Assembly: GCA_019637795.1 (NCBI GenBank)
Contig: JAHBUY010000001.1
Coordinates: 889,001-953,000, forward strand
Length of the DNA stretch: 64,000 nt
Source: a bacterium
GTDB lineage: Bacteria; Desulfobacterota; Binatia; HRBIN30; CADEER01
Direction of reading: 5' to 3'
Of the stretch, positions 1 to 8,519 are shown in pieces. Under the pieces are notes generated by a model. It had not been told where the DNA came from. It ran no database searches and worked only from the letters and a program-made list of their open reading frames with translations. The number at the start of each line of letters is the position of its first letter. Positions within the stretch are counted from its first letter, which is position 1. The translations under genes and the position numbers were made by a program.

Positions 1-200
1 CTGATCGCCGCGAAGTGGAACACGCGCAGCGCCGCGGCGAGACCGAGCACGGCGGGCAGGCTCCACGGCGCAGTCAGCAGGCGCTCGAAGGTCCCGGCCG
101 ACGCCGCGGCAGCGGCGGGCCCGGGCGCGCTCCCCGGCCTCGGCGCGGACGCAGGCGCCAGACGCGCGGCGGCGCGACGTTCGCGACGGCGGGCGGACAC
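1..200 (-). CDS. 5' end of a membrane protein, runs off the left edge
   Basis: Only about 66 codons are visible. The reading frame opens with a GTG four codons after an in-frame TAG. It encodes an Arg/Ala/Pro-rich leader and then a hydrophobic stretch, PAVLGLAAALRVFHFAAI, that is still open at base 1. An L-R-x-F-x-F pattern just inside the first membrane helix is common in polytopic glycosyltransferases of the ArnT/PMT type, so that family is a guess. The frame was read directly from the reverse complement. The exact start is uncertain because no clear Shine-Dalgarno sequence is visible. Confidence 0.4.
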   Translation of the reverse strand, partial: MSARRRERRAAARLAPASAPRPGSAPGPAAAAASAGTFERLLTAPWSLPAVLGLAAALRVFHFAAI

Positions 201-281
201 ACTCGCTGACTAGCCACAGCCGGCGCGGAAACACCACCGGGGAACGGCAGGGCAGCGCCGCCGCGTCCCGGCGCCGCGGCC

Positions 282-914
282 TCAGACGGCGGGCACCTTC
301 ATGCCCCGCTGCACGGCCGGCCGCTCCCCCACCCGCTCGAGCCACGCGCCGACGTGCGCCATCGGCCCGCACTGCTCGGGGGGCAGCGCCTTCAGCAGCG
401 GCCAGGCGCTGACCACCCAGGGATAAGTCGCCATGTCGGCGATGGTGTAGTCGCCGGCGAGGTAGTCGTGCTCGCCGAGCCGGCGGTCGAGCACCGCCAG
501 CAGGCGCAGCGATTCGTCGAAATAGCGCTTGGTGGCGTACGGGATGGGCTCCGGCGCCTGGGTGGCGAAGTGGTTCGCCTGCCCGAGCATCGGTCCGATC
601 CCCGCCATCTGGAACATCAGCCACTGCACGGCGCGGCTGCGCGCCCGCACCTCGCCGGGAAGGAACCGACCGGTCTTCTCGGCCAGGTAGATGAGGATGG
701 CGCCCGACTCGAAGACCGTCAGCGGCCCGTCCGGCAGATCGTGGTCGACGATCGCCGGGATGCGCTGGTTGGGATTGATGTCGCGGTAGACGTCGCTGTG
801 CTGGTGCCCGGCCCGCAGGTCGATGGCGTGCACCCGATACGGCAGGCCGGTCTCCTCCAGCATGATGGAGACCTTGCGCCCGTTCGGCGTCGTCCAGGTG
901 TAGAGATCGATCAT
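282..914 (-). CDS. glutathione S-transferase, YfcG/nu-class-like
   Basis: A 210-residue cytosolic GST-fold protein. It starts MIDLYTWTTPNGRKVSIMLE and carries the nu-class signature region (NPNQRIPAIVDHD, FESGAILIYLAEKTG, then GPMLGQANHF), which closely follows E. coli YfcG. That class uses a TxxN site near residue 9-11 rather than a Cys or Tyr and acts as a glutathione-dependent disulfide reductase. The N-terminal thioredoxin-like half and the helical C-terminal half are both complete. I chose the ATG that gives the canonical MIDLY start; an in-frame ATG seven codons upstream is possible. The gene stands alone, divergent from the PLD gene. The exact substrate cannot be read from sequence. 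Confidence 0.88.
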   Translation of the reverse strand: MIDLYTWTTPNGRKVSIMLEETGLPYRVHAIDLRAGHQHSDVYRDINPNQRIPAIVDHDLPDGPLTVFESGAILIYLAEKTGRFLPGEVRARSRAVQWLMFQMAGIGPMLGQANHFATQAPEPIPYATKRYFDESLRLLAVLDRRLGEHDYLAGDYTIADMATYPWVVSAWPLLKALPPEQCGPMAHVGAWLERVGERPAVQRGMKVPAV

Positions 915-1030
915 GCGGACCCCCTCCGGCGGCACAGCCTAGCCCGATCCGCGCCGAGCGGGTAGCGGCGGGCGCGCGCCGGAAAGCGGCGTTGAAAGTG
1001 CGCCGGCCCTCGCATAGACGTCGGGCGCGC

Positions 1031-2023
1031 ATGGCCAAGAAGGACGAGCATCGCCTGATCGTGCAGCCGGATGACGGCGTCGCGCCGGTGGTCGAGCTGA
1101 TCGACGGCGCCGCCCGCTCGCTGCGCGTCAAGCAGTTCACCCTCACCGATCCCGACGTCATCGCGGCGATCCAGCGCGCCCACGGGCGCGGCGTCGGGGT
1201 GCGGGTGATGCTCAACCCGCACCGCTCCTCGGGTGACCGCGCCAACGACGACACGCACGCGGCGCTGAAGCGCGCCCACATCAACGTCGAATGGACCAGC
1301 CCGGCGTTCGCGGTGACGCACGAGAAGTCGATCGTGGTCGACGACCACACGGCGCTGATCGCGACCTTCAACCTGTGCACCAAGTACTTCACCGAGACGC
1401 GCGACTACGGCGTCGTCACCACCTGCCCCAGGGAGGTGAACGAGGTCATCGCCGGCTTCGAGGCCGACTGGAAGCGCGACGCCTTCGATCCGGCCGAGGA
1501 GTCGACGCTGCTGTGGAGCGCCACCAACGCCCGCCACCGCATGGCGTGGTTCATCGACGGCGCCAGGCACGAGCTGCTCATCCAGCATCCGAAGTTCGTC
1601 GACGCCACCATCGTCGAGCGCATCGCCGCGGCGCGCGACCGCGGCGTCAAGGTCGACCTGCTGTGCGGCGGCAAGCACGGCATCAGCGACTGGGACGTGC
1701 TCGACACCTTCGCCTCGCTGCGCCTGCTCGAGCGCGGCGGCGTCAAGGTGCGGCGGCAGAAGCACCTCAAGCTGCACGCCAAGCTGCTGCTGGTCGACGA
1801 GAAGCGCGCCCTGGTCGGCTCGATGAACATCGACCGCAGCGCCTTCGACCTGCGCCGCGAGCTCGGCGTGGTCACCGAGGCGGACGGCGTGGTGAAGCAC
1901 CTGCGCAAGGTCTTCGAGCACGACTGGCACGAGGCCAAGCCGTACGAAGCGCCGGATCCGCTGCGCCCCGAGACGCACCACGAGGGCGAGCTGCCGCACG
2001 ATCCGCACTTCCGGCATGAGTGA
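1031..2023 (+). CDS. phospholipase D-like (cardiolipin synthase-type) protein
   Basis: A 330-residue protein with two HxK(x4)D motifs, at about residues 97-104 (HEKSIVVD) and 249-256 (HAKLLLVD). Each is followed by the usual hydrophobic strand and N/S residues (FNL; GSMNID). This is the arrangement of the phosphatidyltransferase/PLD superfamily, where the two histidines act on a phosphodiester. No membrane segment is visible, unlike true cardiolipin synthases, so it may be a soluble phosphodiesterase or transferase. The start is MAKKDEHR; a longer in-frame reading exists but is Arg-rich and looks non-coding. The last eight bases overlap the following chromate transporter gene, suggesting co-transcription. 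Confidence 0.85.
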   Translation: MAKKDEHRLIVQPDDGVAPVVELIDGAARSLRVKQFTLTDPDVIAAIQRAHGRGVGVRVMLNPHRSSGDRANDDTHAALKRAHINVEWTSPAFAVTHEKSIVVDDHTALIATFNLCTKYFTETRDYGVVTTCPREVNEVIAGFEADWKRDAFDPAEESTLLWSATNARHRMAWFIDGARHELLIQHPKFVDATIVERIAAARDRGVKVDLLCGGKHGISDWDVLDTFASLRLLERGGVKVRRQKHLKLHAKLLLVDEKRALVGSMNIDRSAFDLRRELGVVTEADGVVKHLRKVFEHDWHEAKPYEAPDPLRPETHHEGELPHDPHFRHE

Positions 2024-2579
2024 GCCGCCACGCCCGGCGCCGACGCTCGGCGCGCTGGCCGTCTGCTTCCTCCAGATCGCGCTGTCGAGCTTCGGCGGCG
2101 GCCTCTCGGCGTGGACGCGGCGGCTGGTGGTCGAGCAGCGGCGCTGGATGACCGACGAGCAGTTCCTCGGCGCGCTCACCATCGCCCGCCTGTTCCCCGG
2201 TCCGAACCAGGTGAACATGGCGATCTACGTCGGCGTCCATTTCCGCGGCCTCGCCGGCGCCCTGGCGGCGCTCGCCGGCCTGCTGGTGGTGCCGCTGACG
2301 ATCCTGATCGCGATGGGCATCGCCTACTTCCACTTCCACCACGTGCCGGCGCTGCAGGCGACCCTGAGCGGGGTCGTCGCCGCGGCCGCCGGCATGGCGC
2401 TGTCGATGGGCTTCAAGATCGTCGGCGGCTACCTGCGCCAGCTCGACGCCCTGCTCTTCGCGGCGGCGGCGTTCGTCGCCGTCACCGTGCTGCACGTCCG
2501 CCTGCCGCTGGTGGTGCTGGTGCTGGCGCCGCTGACGATGCTGTGGTTCTGGCCGCGCGACGGAAAGCCCGGAGCATGA
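2016..2579 (+). CDS. chromate transporter, N-terminal-type half (short-chain ChrA)
   Basis: A 187-residue membrane protein of the CHR family. The hallmarks are SSFGGGLSAW near residue 20, RWMTDEQFL and the LFPGPNQVNMA motif, followed by several hydrophobic helices. Full-length ChrA carries two homologous halves; here each half is its own gene, the short-chain paired form, and the two presumably assemble as a heterodimer that exports chromate or a related oxyanion. The start ATG lies within the end of the PLD gene, and the stop overlaps the start of the next half (ATGA), so translation is probably coupled. Confidence 0.88.
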   Translation: MSEPPRPAPTLGALAVCFLQIALSSFGGGLSAWTRRLVVEQRRWMTDEQFLGALTIARLFPGPNQVNMAIYVGVHFRGLAGALAALAGLLVVPLTILIAMGIAYFHFHHVPALQATLSGVVAAAAGMALSMGFKIVGGYLRQLDALLFAAAAFVAVTVLHVRLPLVVLVLAPLTMLWFWPRDGKPGA

Positions 2580-3109
2580 ACGACGAGTGGTCGACGCTGC
2601 TGAAGGTGGCGGCGGTGTTCGCCTCGCTGTCGCTGGTCTCGCTCGGCGGCGGCAACACCGTGCTGCCGGAGATCCATCGCGCCGCGGTGCAGGACAACCA
2701 GTGGATGACCGATCAGCAGTTCGCCGCCGTCTACGCCATCGCCGAGGCGGCGCCGGGTCCGAGCTCGATGATCGTCAGCCTGGTCGGCCTGAAGGCGGCG
2801 GGCGTCCTCGGCGCCCTGGTGGCGGTGGCCGCCATCCTCGGGCCGTCGAGCCTGGTGATGTACATCGCCTGCCGCACCTGGAACCGCTTCCGCGACGCCA
2901 AGTGGCGCATCGCCTTCGAACGCGGCCTCGGCCCGGTGAGCCTCGGCCTCTTGTTCTCCAGCGGCTGGACGGTGGTGAAGACCTCCGATCACTCGCCGGC
3001 GGCGTTCGCGATCACCGGCGTGGCGTGCGTCCTGCTCGTCCGTACCAGGGTCTCGCCGCTGCTGATCATGGTCGCCGCCGGCGTCCTCGGCGCGTTGGGA
3101 CTGGTGTGA
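2576..3109 (+). CDS. chromate transporter, C-terminal-type half (short-chain ChrA)
   Basis: A 177-residue partner of the preceding gene, overlapping it by four bases. It repeats the CHR signature in divergent form (SLGGGNTVLPE, QWMTDQQFA, EAAPGPSSMI) with three to four further hydrophobic segments, and ends at a Leu/Val-rich C-terminus. In known short-chain pairs both halves are needed for activity. Substrate specificity (chromate versus sulfate-like anions) cannot be told from sequence. The gene converges on the ATP-grasp-like gene, with nine bases between the stops. Confidence 0.87.
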   Translation: MNDEWSTLLKVAAVFASLSLVSLGGGNTVLPEIHRAAVQDNQWMTDQQFAAVYAIAEAAPGPSSMIVSLVGLKAAGVLGALVAVAAILGPSSLVMYIACRTWNRFRDAKWRIAFERGLGPVSLGLLFSSGWTVVKTSDHSPAAFAITGVACVLLVRTRVSPLLIMVAAGVLGALGLV

Positions 3110-3118
3110 TCGCGCCCG

Positions 3119-4390
3119 TCACCCGGCGGAGGTGAAGACCGGCGCGAAGCCGCCGCCGGCGGTGCGGAAGTTGGTGGTCTGGCCCTGGTAGAGGCGGGCC
3201 GCCACCAGTTGCACGGCGCCATCGTAGACGTAGGCGCGGAGGTCGAGCTTGAGCGGTTGCTCGGCGCCGGCGACCAGGATCGTGCGCTCGCTCGGCGGCA
3301 CCAGGCGCTGCGCGACGTACGGGCGGGCGAGGATCTGCGCCCAGGTGCCGCGCGTCAGCTTGTCGCCGCGGTAGGCGGCCCTGCTGCCGTAGCCGTCCAC
3401 CGGCTTGAAGAAATACTGGCGCCGCGCCGCCCACAGCGCGTCGGCGTCGGCGGCATCGACCAGCCGGGTCGCCGGCACGCCGGCGGCCAGGGTGTCGATC
3501 GTCGTGTCGTCCACTCCCCAGGCGCGCAGGCGCGGCGGATCGGAGAACACGGTCAGGTGCCGTTTGTCGGCATGCAGCGCGTAGTGGTGCGGGTTCGGCG
3601 TCACCACCACCGCGCCGGCGTCGTACGCCGCGCGCAGCGCCGCGCAGGCATCGCCGGCGAGCATGAAGTCGGTGAGCCGGTTGTAGACCAGATCGACCGG
3701 TGCGCCGTCGGCGAGGAGCGCGCCGCCGGCGAGCTGCAGCGTCCGCGGGTCGGCGATCACCGCCTCCAGCCCGGCGGCGCGGAAGAGCTGCTGGAAGAGC
3801 AGGAACTCGGGGTACAGGTACTGCGCCGGCGGCTCCTCGTCGACGATCGCGATGCGGCGCAGCGGCGCGTCGCCGCGCTGGCACGCCCATTCGGCGCGGA
3901 ACATGGCGAGGAAGGCGGCTTCGACGTCGCCGCCCGGCACGCCCGCGACCGCCGCCTCGACCTCGTCGCAGCAGGCGCGCTGCGCCCGGGCGAGGACGGC
4001 ATTGAGCAGGCCGCCGCCGGCGTTGGTGTTGATCTCGATGAGCTGCGCGCCGTCCGGGCCGAGGTGGAAGTCGTAGCCGAGGAAGACGCCGCGCGGACCG
4101 TGGTCGCGGCGCGCGATCGGCGGCGCGAGCGCGAAGGCCCAGTCGCGGAACCCCGCCGTGCGCACCACCGTCTCCACCGCCGCGATCACCGCCTGCATGC
4201 GCTCGAGGTCGGCGCGGGCGAGGAACACCGGCGCGGCGGAGAAGAGGTTCGGCTGGTTGGCGAGGATCGAGCGGTAGACCCCGGTGGTCGTCGGGCTCGT
4301 CTCCAGCAGCGCGCGCATGCGCTCGGCGTCGAAGGTGATGCAGTGGCACGCCTGGTTGAGGGCGGTGATCGGATCGTGGGGCTCGGCCAT
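3119..4390 (-). CDS. circularly permuted ATP-grasp-like protein
   Basis: A 423-residue soluble protein with glutathionylspermidine-synthase-like/ATP-grasp features. LIEINTNAGGGLLNA lies near residue 135 and YFFKPVDGYGSRAAYRGDK near residue 330. A C-terminal DLRAYVYDGAV...LYQGQTTNFRTAGGGF segment reads as the metal/nucleotide loop with conserved R, N and Gly-rich residues. ATP-grasp enzymes ligate a carboxylate to an amine or thiol through an acyl phosphate. Neither substrate is suggested by the neighbourhood, as the gene stands alone between two convergent/divergent neighbours. Start ATG (MAEPHDPI) was chosen because the frame upstream becomes Arg/Gln-rich shadow sequence. Assignment is by motif only. 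Confidence 0.65.
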   Translation of the reverse strand: MAEPHDPITALNQACHCITFDAERMRALLETSPTTTGVYRSILANQPNLFSAAPVFLARADLERMQAVIAAVETVVRTAGFRDWAFALAPPIARRDHGPRGVFLGYDFHLGPDGAQLIEINTNAGGGLLNAVLARAQRACCDEVEAAVAGVPGGDVEAAFLAMFRAEWACQRGDAPLRRIAIVDEEPPAQYLYPEFLLFQQLFRAAGLEAVIADPRTLQLAGGALLADGAPVDLVYNRLTDFMLAGDACAALRAAYDAGAVVVTPNPHHYALHADKRHLTVFSDPPRLRAWGVDDTTIDTLAAGVPATRLVDAADADALWAARRQYFFKPVDGYGSRAAYRGDKLTRGTWAQILARPYVAQRLVPPSERTILVAGAEQPLKLDLRAYVYDGAVQLVAARLYQGQTTNFRTAGGGFAPVFTSAG

Positions 4391-4561
4391 GCGACTGCTG
4401 AGGTAGCACAGCCGCCGTCGCCGGGGCACCGGAGGGGCGCCCCGGCGCGCACGCGGGGTGGTGGAGGACCCGATGGCCCGCGCCCGCGACGCGGCGCGCC
4501 GCCCTGCGGCGACGAGGGCCGCGGCTACCCATGGCGCGGTCGTCGCGATAGACCGGAGGGC

Positions 4562-5302
4562 GTGACGGCGGATGAACCTTCCTTCGCGGAGCGGGCGCGG
4601 ACGTTGGTCGAGGTGGGACGGGTGGGCGCGCTGGCGACGCGGCTCGCGGAGCGCGGCGGGGTGCCGTTCGGCTCGCTGATGCCCTACGGGGTCGACGACG
4701 ACGGCCAGCCGACGCTGCTCATCAGCCGGCTCGCGGTGCACACCCGCAACCTCGCCGCCGATGCCAGCGCCAGCCTGCTGGTCGCCGAAGCCGGCGCGGA
4801 CGACCCGCTCGCCATCGCCCGGGTGACATTGATCGGCCGCGTCGAGCCGCTGCCGGACGGCGCGCGCCCCGGCTGTCGCGACGACTATCTCGCCCGCCAT
4901 CCCACGGCGCGCGGCTGGGTCGACTTCGCCGACTTCGCCTTCCATCGCCTGCGCGTCGAGGCGGCCTACGTCGTCGCCGGCTTCGGCGCCATGGGCTGGG
5001 TCGACGGCGCCGACTACCGCGCCGCCGCCGCCGACCCGCTGGCGCCGCACGCCCCCGGCATCCTGGCGCACATGAACGCCGACCACGGCGACGCGCTGCG
5101 CCTCTACTGCCGCGCCTTCGCCGGGGTCGAAGCGGAGCGGGCGACGATGACGGCGATCGACCGCCTCGGCCTGCGGCTCCGCGCCGAGACCGCCGACGGG
5201 CCGCGCACCCTGCGCATCGCCTTCCCGCGCCCGGCCGAGACGCCGGGCGAGGCGCGCGCCGTGCTCGTGGAGATGGTGCGCGACGCGCGCGCCCGCGCCT
5301 GA
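4562..5302 (+). CDS. HugZ-like protein: pyridoxamine-phosphate-oxidase fold plus DUF2470
   Basis: A 246-residue protein with an N-terminal flavin-reductase/PNPOx-like split barrel (residues about 10-150: GVPFGSLMPYGVDDDGQP, ISRLAVHTRNLAADASASLL). A C-terminal DUF2470 domain has the conserved heme-side motif HMNADHGDAL. This two-domain order is that of the HugZ/HutZ heme-utilisation family, which opens heme to release iron; many members are uncharacterised. The GTG start is preceded directly by a strong GGAGGG site, and no other start fits as well. Located 24 bp before the symporter gene on the same strand, so possibly co-transcribed with it. Confidence 0.82.
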   Translation: MTADEPSFAERARTLVEVGRVGALATRLAERGGVPFGSLMPYGVDDDGQPTLLISRLAVHTRNLAADASASLLVAEAGADDPLAIARVTLIGRVEPLPDGARPGCRDDYLARHPTARGWVDFADFAFHRLRVEAAYVVAGFGAMGWVDGADYRAAAADPLAPHAPGILAHMNADHGDALRLYCRAFAGVEAERATMTAIDRLGLRLRAETADGPRTLRIAFPRPAETPGEARAVLVEMVRDARARA

Positions 5303-5326
5303 GCCCGCTCCGACGACGCCCGCCGC

Positions 5327-6223
5327 ATGTTCGAGCTCTACGTCCGCCACGAGTGGTGGTTCGCCGCCGCCCAGCTCGCGCTGGCGATGCTCGGCATGGG
5401 GGCGACGCTGAGCGCCGGCGACTTCCTCGGCGTCTTCCGCCAGCCGCGCGCCTTCGCGATCGGCGCCGCGGTGCAGATCGCCGGCACGCCGCTGCTGGCG
5501 CTGGCGCTCACCTCGATGCTGCCGCTGCCGCCCGGCATCGCCTTCGGCCTGCTGGTGGTGGGAGTGATGCCCGGCGGGGCGATGTCGAACGTCGCCACCT
5601 ATTTCGCGCGCGGCAACGTCGCGCTGTCGATCGCGCTGACGGCGGCGATCACGCTCGCCTGCATCGCCACCACGCCGCTCGCGCTCCGGCTGCTGGCCGG
5701 CGAGCTCATCCCGGCCGGGTTCAGCATGCCGGTGGCGGCGATCGCGCTCGACATCGCCATCTGCCTGCTGATCCCGCTGCTGCTCGGCATGCTCGTCGGG
5801 CAGCGGCTCGGCAGCGCGGCGCGGCGCGGCGCGATGGCGCGCTGGTGCATCCGCCTCAGCTTCGCCGTCGTGGCGTGCATCGCCATCGGCTCCGCCGGCG
5901 CCGGGCGCCTCGACGTCGGCGCGCACAGCGCGCTGCCGCTCGCCGCCATCGCCGCCCTGGCGGTGCTCTGCCAGCTCGCCGGCACGGCGCCGGGCTGGCT
6001 GCTCGGCCTGTCGCGCGGCGACCTCGCCGCGCTGGCGATCGAGAACAGCATCCGCAACACCAACCTGGCGCTGCTGCTCAAGGTGTCGCTGTTCCCGATC
6101 ACCCCTGGCGTCGCCAACCCGCTCGCCGACGGCGTGCTCTTCGCGGCGTTGCTCTACGGCGGCCTCGCCGCGCCGCTGGCCATCCCGCTGATCCTCGTCC
6201 ATCGTCGGCTGGCGGCGCAGTGA
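5327..6223 (+). CDS. bile acid:sodium symporter-family (BASS) transporter
   Basis: A 298-residue integral membrane protein with eight to ten hydrophobic helices. The BASS signature is MPGGAMSNVATYFARGNVALS (residues about 83-103), where the crossed discontinuous helices bind sodium; a second signature, ENSIRNTNLALLL, lies near residue 240. Family members move organic anions (bile acids, pantoate, pyruvate and others) with sodium. Substrate is not predictable here. It follows the HugZ-like gene closely and precedes a hydrolase gene on the same strand, a plausible three-gene transcription unit. Confidence 0.88.
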   Translation: MFELYVRHEWWFAAAQLALAMLGMGATLSAGDFLGVFRQPRAFAIGAAVQIAGTPLLALALTSMLPLPPGIAFGLLVVGVMPGGAMSNVATYFARGNVALSIALTAAITLACIATTPLALRLLAGELIPAGFSMPVAAIALDIAICLLIPLLLGMLVGQRLGSAARRGAMARWCIRLSFAVVACIAIGSAGAGRLDVGAHSALPLAAIAALAVLCQLAGTAPGWLLGLSRGDLAALAIENSIRNTNLALLLKVSLFPITPGVANPLADGVLFAALLYGGLAAPLAIPLILVHRRLAAQ

Positions 6224-6282
6224 CCGCCGCCGGCGGCGGGCCCGGCTTGCCCGCCGCCCCGCTGTCGTGGTCCTGTCGGCGC

Positions 6283-7347
6283 ATGACCTACGATCCCTTT
6301 TCCCGCGGCCCGTATCCGGTCGGCGTGCGCTCCTACGACACCCTCGATCCGGCGCGCGAGCGCCCGCTCGCCGTCGAGGTCTGGTACCCGGCCGGCGAAG
6401 CGGCGCGCGGCCGCGACGTCGACCCCGCGACCCGCGACGCCTTCGAGCTCCTGCCCGGCTTCCCGCCGGTGTGGCAGGAGGCGGCGCGCGATGCCGCGGC
6501 GCGCCCCGGACGCTACCCGCTGGTGCTGTTCTCGCACGGCTTCGGCGGCCATCGACGCCAGAGCACCTTCCTCTGCACCCATCTCGCCAGCCATGGCTAC
6601 GTCGTCGCCGCCGCCGACCACACCGGCAACACCATGACCGACATCATGCAGGCGATGCTGCAGATCGCCGGCGGCGGCGCGCCGCCCGACTTCGACGGCG
6701 AGCTCGACCGCTTCATCGCGCTGCGGCCCGACGACGTGCTCTTCCTGCTCGACACGATGCTCGGCGACCTCGATCGGGAGATCGCGCCGCTGATCGACGC
6801 CACCCAGATCGGCATGAGCGGCCACAGTTTCGGCGGGTGGACGACGCTCAAGCTCAACGAACGCGAGCCGCGCATTCGCGCCGCGCTGCCGCTCGCCCCC
6901 GCCGGCGGCTGGACACACATGCCGGCCGAGCCGCTGCGCCGCGCCCTCACCTTCGCCTGGCCTCACCCGGTCGCCACCACCTATCTGGTGGCCGACCGCG
7001 ACTCGCTGCTGCCGCTGCGCGGCATGCGCGAGCTGTACGAGCGCACGCCCGGCGCCAAGCGGCTGTTCGTGCTGCGCGACGCCGACCACATGCACTTCTG
7101 CGACCGCGTCGAGGAGGTGCACGAGATGTTCCGCGCCGTGCCGCCGCCCGGCGCCTTCACCGAGGTGGCGGCGAGCGTGCCGCCGATCAGCGAGCTGGTC
7201 CCCGGCGAGCACGCCTACGTCTTCACCCGCGGCCTCGGCCTCGCCCACTTCGACGCCGCGTTGCGGGGCGAGGCGGCGGCGGCGGCGGTGCTCGACGACG
7301 CGGTGGCGGCGTTGGCCGAGCGCGGCGTGGCGATCGAGGCGGCGTGA
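6283..7347 (+). CDS. alpha/beta hydrolase (PAF-acetylhydrolase/dienelactone hydrolase-like)
   Basis: A 354-residue soluble esterase. An oxyanion strand (YPLVLFSHGFGGHRRQS, about residue 75) precedes the nucleophile elbow GMSGHSFGG (about residue 182, Ser in the G-x-S-x-G context). A likely acid follows in VADRDSLLPL and a catalytic His in DADHMHFCD. The opening MTYDPFSRGPYPVGVRSYD matches the platelet-activating-factor acetylhydrolase group, in which short acyl esters are cut. No signal peptide. The ATG was chosen where family similarity begins; the short upstream extension is low-complexity. The C-terminal 60 residues are Ala/Glu-rich helix and probably variable. Confidence 0.82.
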   Translation: MTYDPFSRGPYPVGVRSYDTLDPARERPLAVEVWYPAGEAARGRDVDPATRDAFELLPGFPPVWQEAARDAAARPGRYPLVLFSHGFGGHRRQSTFLCTHLASHGYVVAAADHTGNTMTDIMQAMLQIAGGGAPPDFDGELDRFIALRPDDVLFLLDTMLGDLDREIAPLIDATQIGMSGHSFGGWTTLKLNEREPRIRAALPLAPAGGWTHMPAEPLRRALTFAWPHPVATTYLVADRDSLLPLRGMRELYERTPGAKRLFVLRDADHMHFCDRVEEVHEMFRAVPPPGAFTEVAASVPPISELVPGEHAYVFTRGLGLAHFDAALRGEAAAAAVLDDAVAALAERGVAIEAA

Positions 7348-7380
7348 AGCGCCGGCGGGATCCACGCCGGGCGGCGCGCC

Positions 7381-7761
7381 TCACGGCCAGAGGCCGAGCC
7401 AGTGCGTGGGATACGGGCCAGCGGTGAGCGGCGCGACGTACACCGGCAGGGCGGCGAGCAGCAGCAGGGCCACGGCGATGCCGGCCAGCGCGGCGGCGCG
7501 GCGCGGCGGCGGAACGCGGCGGGCGAGGAAGCCGGACAGCCAGAGCAGCAGGGCGCCATAGGCGAGCGTCTGGACGGCGAACAGCGCCCCGAGCACCGCC
7601 GGCGTGAGGCCGAAGTCGCGGAGGTTCAACGGCACGACCAGCGCCGCGTACATCGCCAGTTGCACGGCGGGGATGCGACCCGCCTGGATGGCGAAGTAGG
7701 GCAGCGGCAGCAGCAGCACCAGCACCAGCCACAACAGCCAGCGCATGCGGGCGACGCTCAC
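7381..7761 (-). CDS. small hydrophobic membrane protein
   Basis: A 126-residue protein with four predicted transmembrane helices (roughly residues 6-25, 32-50, 55-75 and 88-110) and Arg-rich loops between helices 3 and 4. It is not recognised by family. The GTG start overlaps the stop of the upstream isomerase gene (GTGA), and an internal ATG five codons later is an alternative. As third gene of a DUF3604-isomerase-membrane protein operon it may assist export or folding of the DUF3604 product; that is inference from gene order only. Confidence 0.7.
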   Translation of the reverse strand: MSVARMRWLLWLVLVLLLPLPYFAIQAGRIPAVQLAMYAALVVPLNLRDFGLTPAVLGALFAVQTLAYGALLLWLSGFLARRVPPPRRAAALAGIAVALLLLAALPVYVAPLTAGPYPTHWLGLWP

Positions 7762-8519
7762 GGCGCGCCTCGCAGCTCGCGCTCGGCGGCGGCCAGCGCG
7801 CCGGCGGCGCGCTCGGCGAGCAGGGCCTCGGCGACCGCGGCGCGGATCTCGTCGAGCGGCGGTAGGCGAGCCGGCGTCCGCGCCTCGACGCGCAGCAGGT
7901 GCAGGCCATAGGGCGAGGCGATCGGCTCGCTCCACTCGCCGAGCGGCAGCGCGAACGCCGCCGCGGCGACCGCAGCGCCGAGGAGGCGCTCGAGATCGGC
8001 GGCGCTGAGCGACGACGCCAGCGCGATCGGCAACGGATCGCCGGCGGGCGCGCCACCCGCCCGCGCCGTCGCGCGCCAGGCCGCGGCATCGGCCGCCAGC
8101 GTCGCGCCGCGGGCGCGGTCGAGAAAGACCTGGGTCAGTTGGACGCGCGCCGGCACCAGGAACGGCTCGGGGTGGCGGGCGAGGTAGGCGTCCAGCTCGG
8201 CGTCGCTCGGCGGCTCGGCGCGCGCGGCGGCCTCGATCGCCAGCCGCAGGCGATTGGCGAGGCGGCGCTGGACGACCAGGTCGCTGTCCTCCAGACCGAG
8301 GCCGGCACCGTCGTCGGCGCCGAGGAAGCGCCCGTTGCGCTGCAGTTGCCGTTGCACGACGGCGTCGTCGCGATCGAGGCCGAGGGCGCGGGCCGCGGCG
8401 GCGAGGCGCGCCTCGGCATCGCCGGCGGCCGGCGGCGGCGCGGCGGCGCGCGGCCAGGCGGCGTGGGCGGCGAACAGCAGGGCGCCGAGGGCGGCGAAGC
8501 GCCAGGCCGGCCGGCTCAT
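7758..8519 (-). CDS. parvulin-type peptidyl-prolyl isomerase, secreted or membrane-anchored
   Basis: A 253-residue protein with an N-terminal hydrophobic signal or anchor (RFAALGALLFAAHAAW). A SurA-like helical region follows (LADRLRLAIEAAARAEPPSDAELDAY pattern), then the parvulin core (VQLTQVFLDRA near residue 130) ending in the family's EWSEPIASPYGLHLLRVE motif. Such proteins chaperone or isomerise prolines of exported proteins in the periplasm. Both ends overlap neighbours by four bases, ATGA with the DUF3604 gene and GTGA with the membrane protein gene, so the three are one operon. The parvulin domain is short and divergent, so catalytic activity is uncertain. Confidence 0.75.
   Translation of the reverse strand: MSRPAWRFAALGALLFAAHAAWPRAAAPPPAAGDAEARLAAAARALGLDRDDAVVQRQLQRNGRFLGADDGAGLGLEDSDLVVQRRLANRLRLAIEAAARAEPPSDAELDAYLARHPEPFLVPARVQLTQVFLDRARGATLAADAAAWRATARAGGAPAGDPLPIALASSLSAADLERLLGAAVAAAAFALPLGEWSEPIASPYGLHLLRVEARTPARLPPLDEIRAAVAEALLAERAAGALAAAERELRGAP

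Noticed and set aside
3119..6202. Very long minus-strand reading frame (over 1000 codons) spanning several genes
   Set aside because: Only its 3' part (3119-4390) has protein-like composition; the rest is Arg/Gly/Ala-rich sequence antisense to the HugZ-like and symporter genes. High GC makes such frames common.
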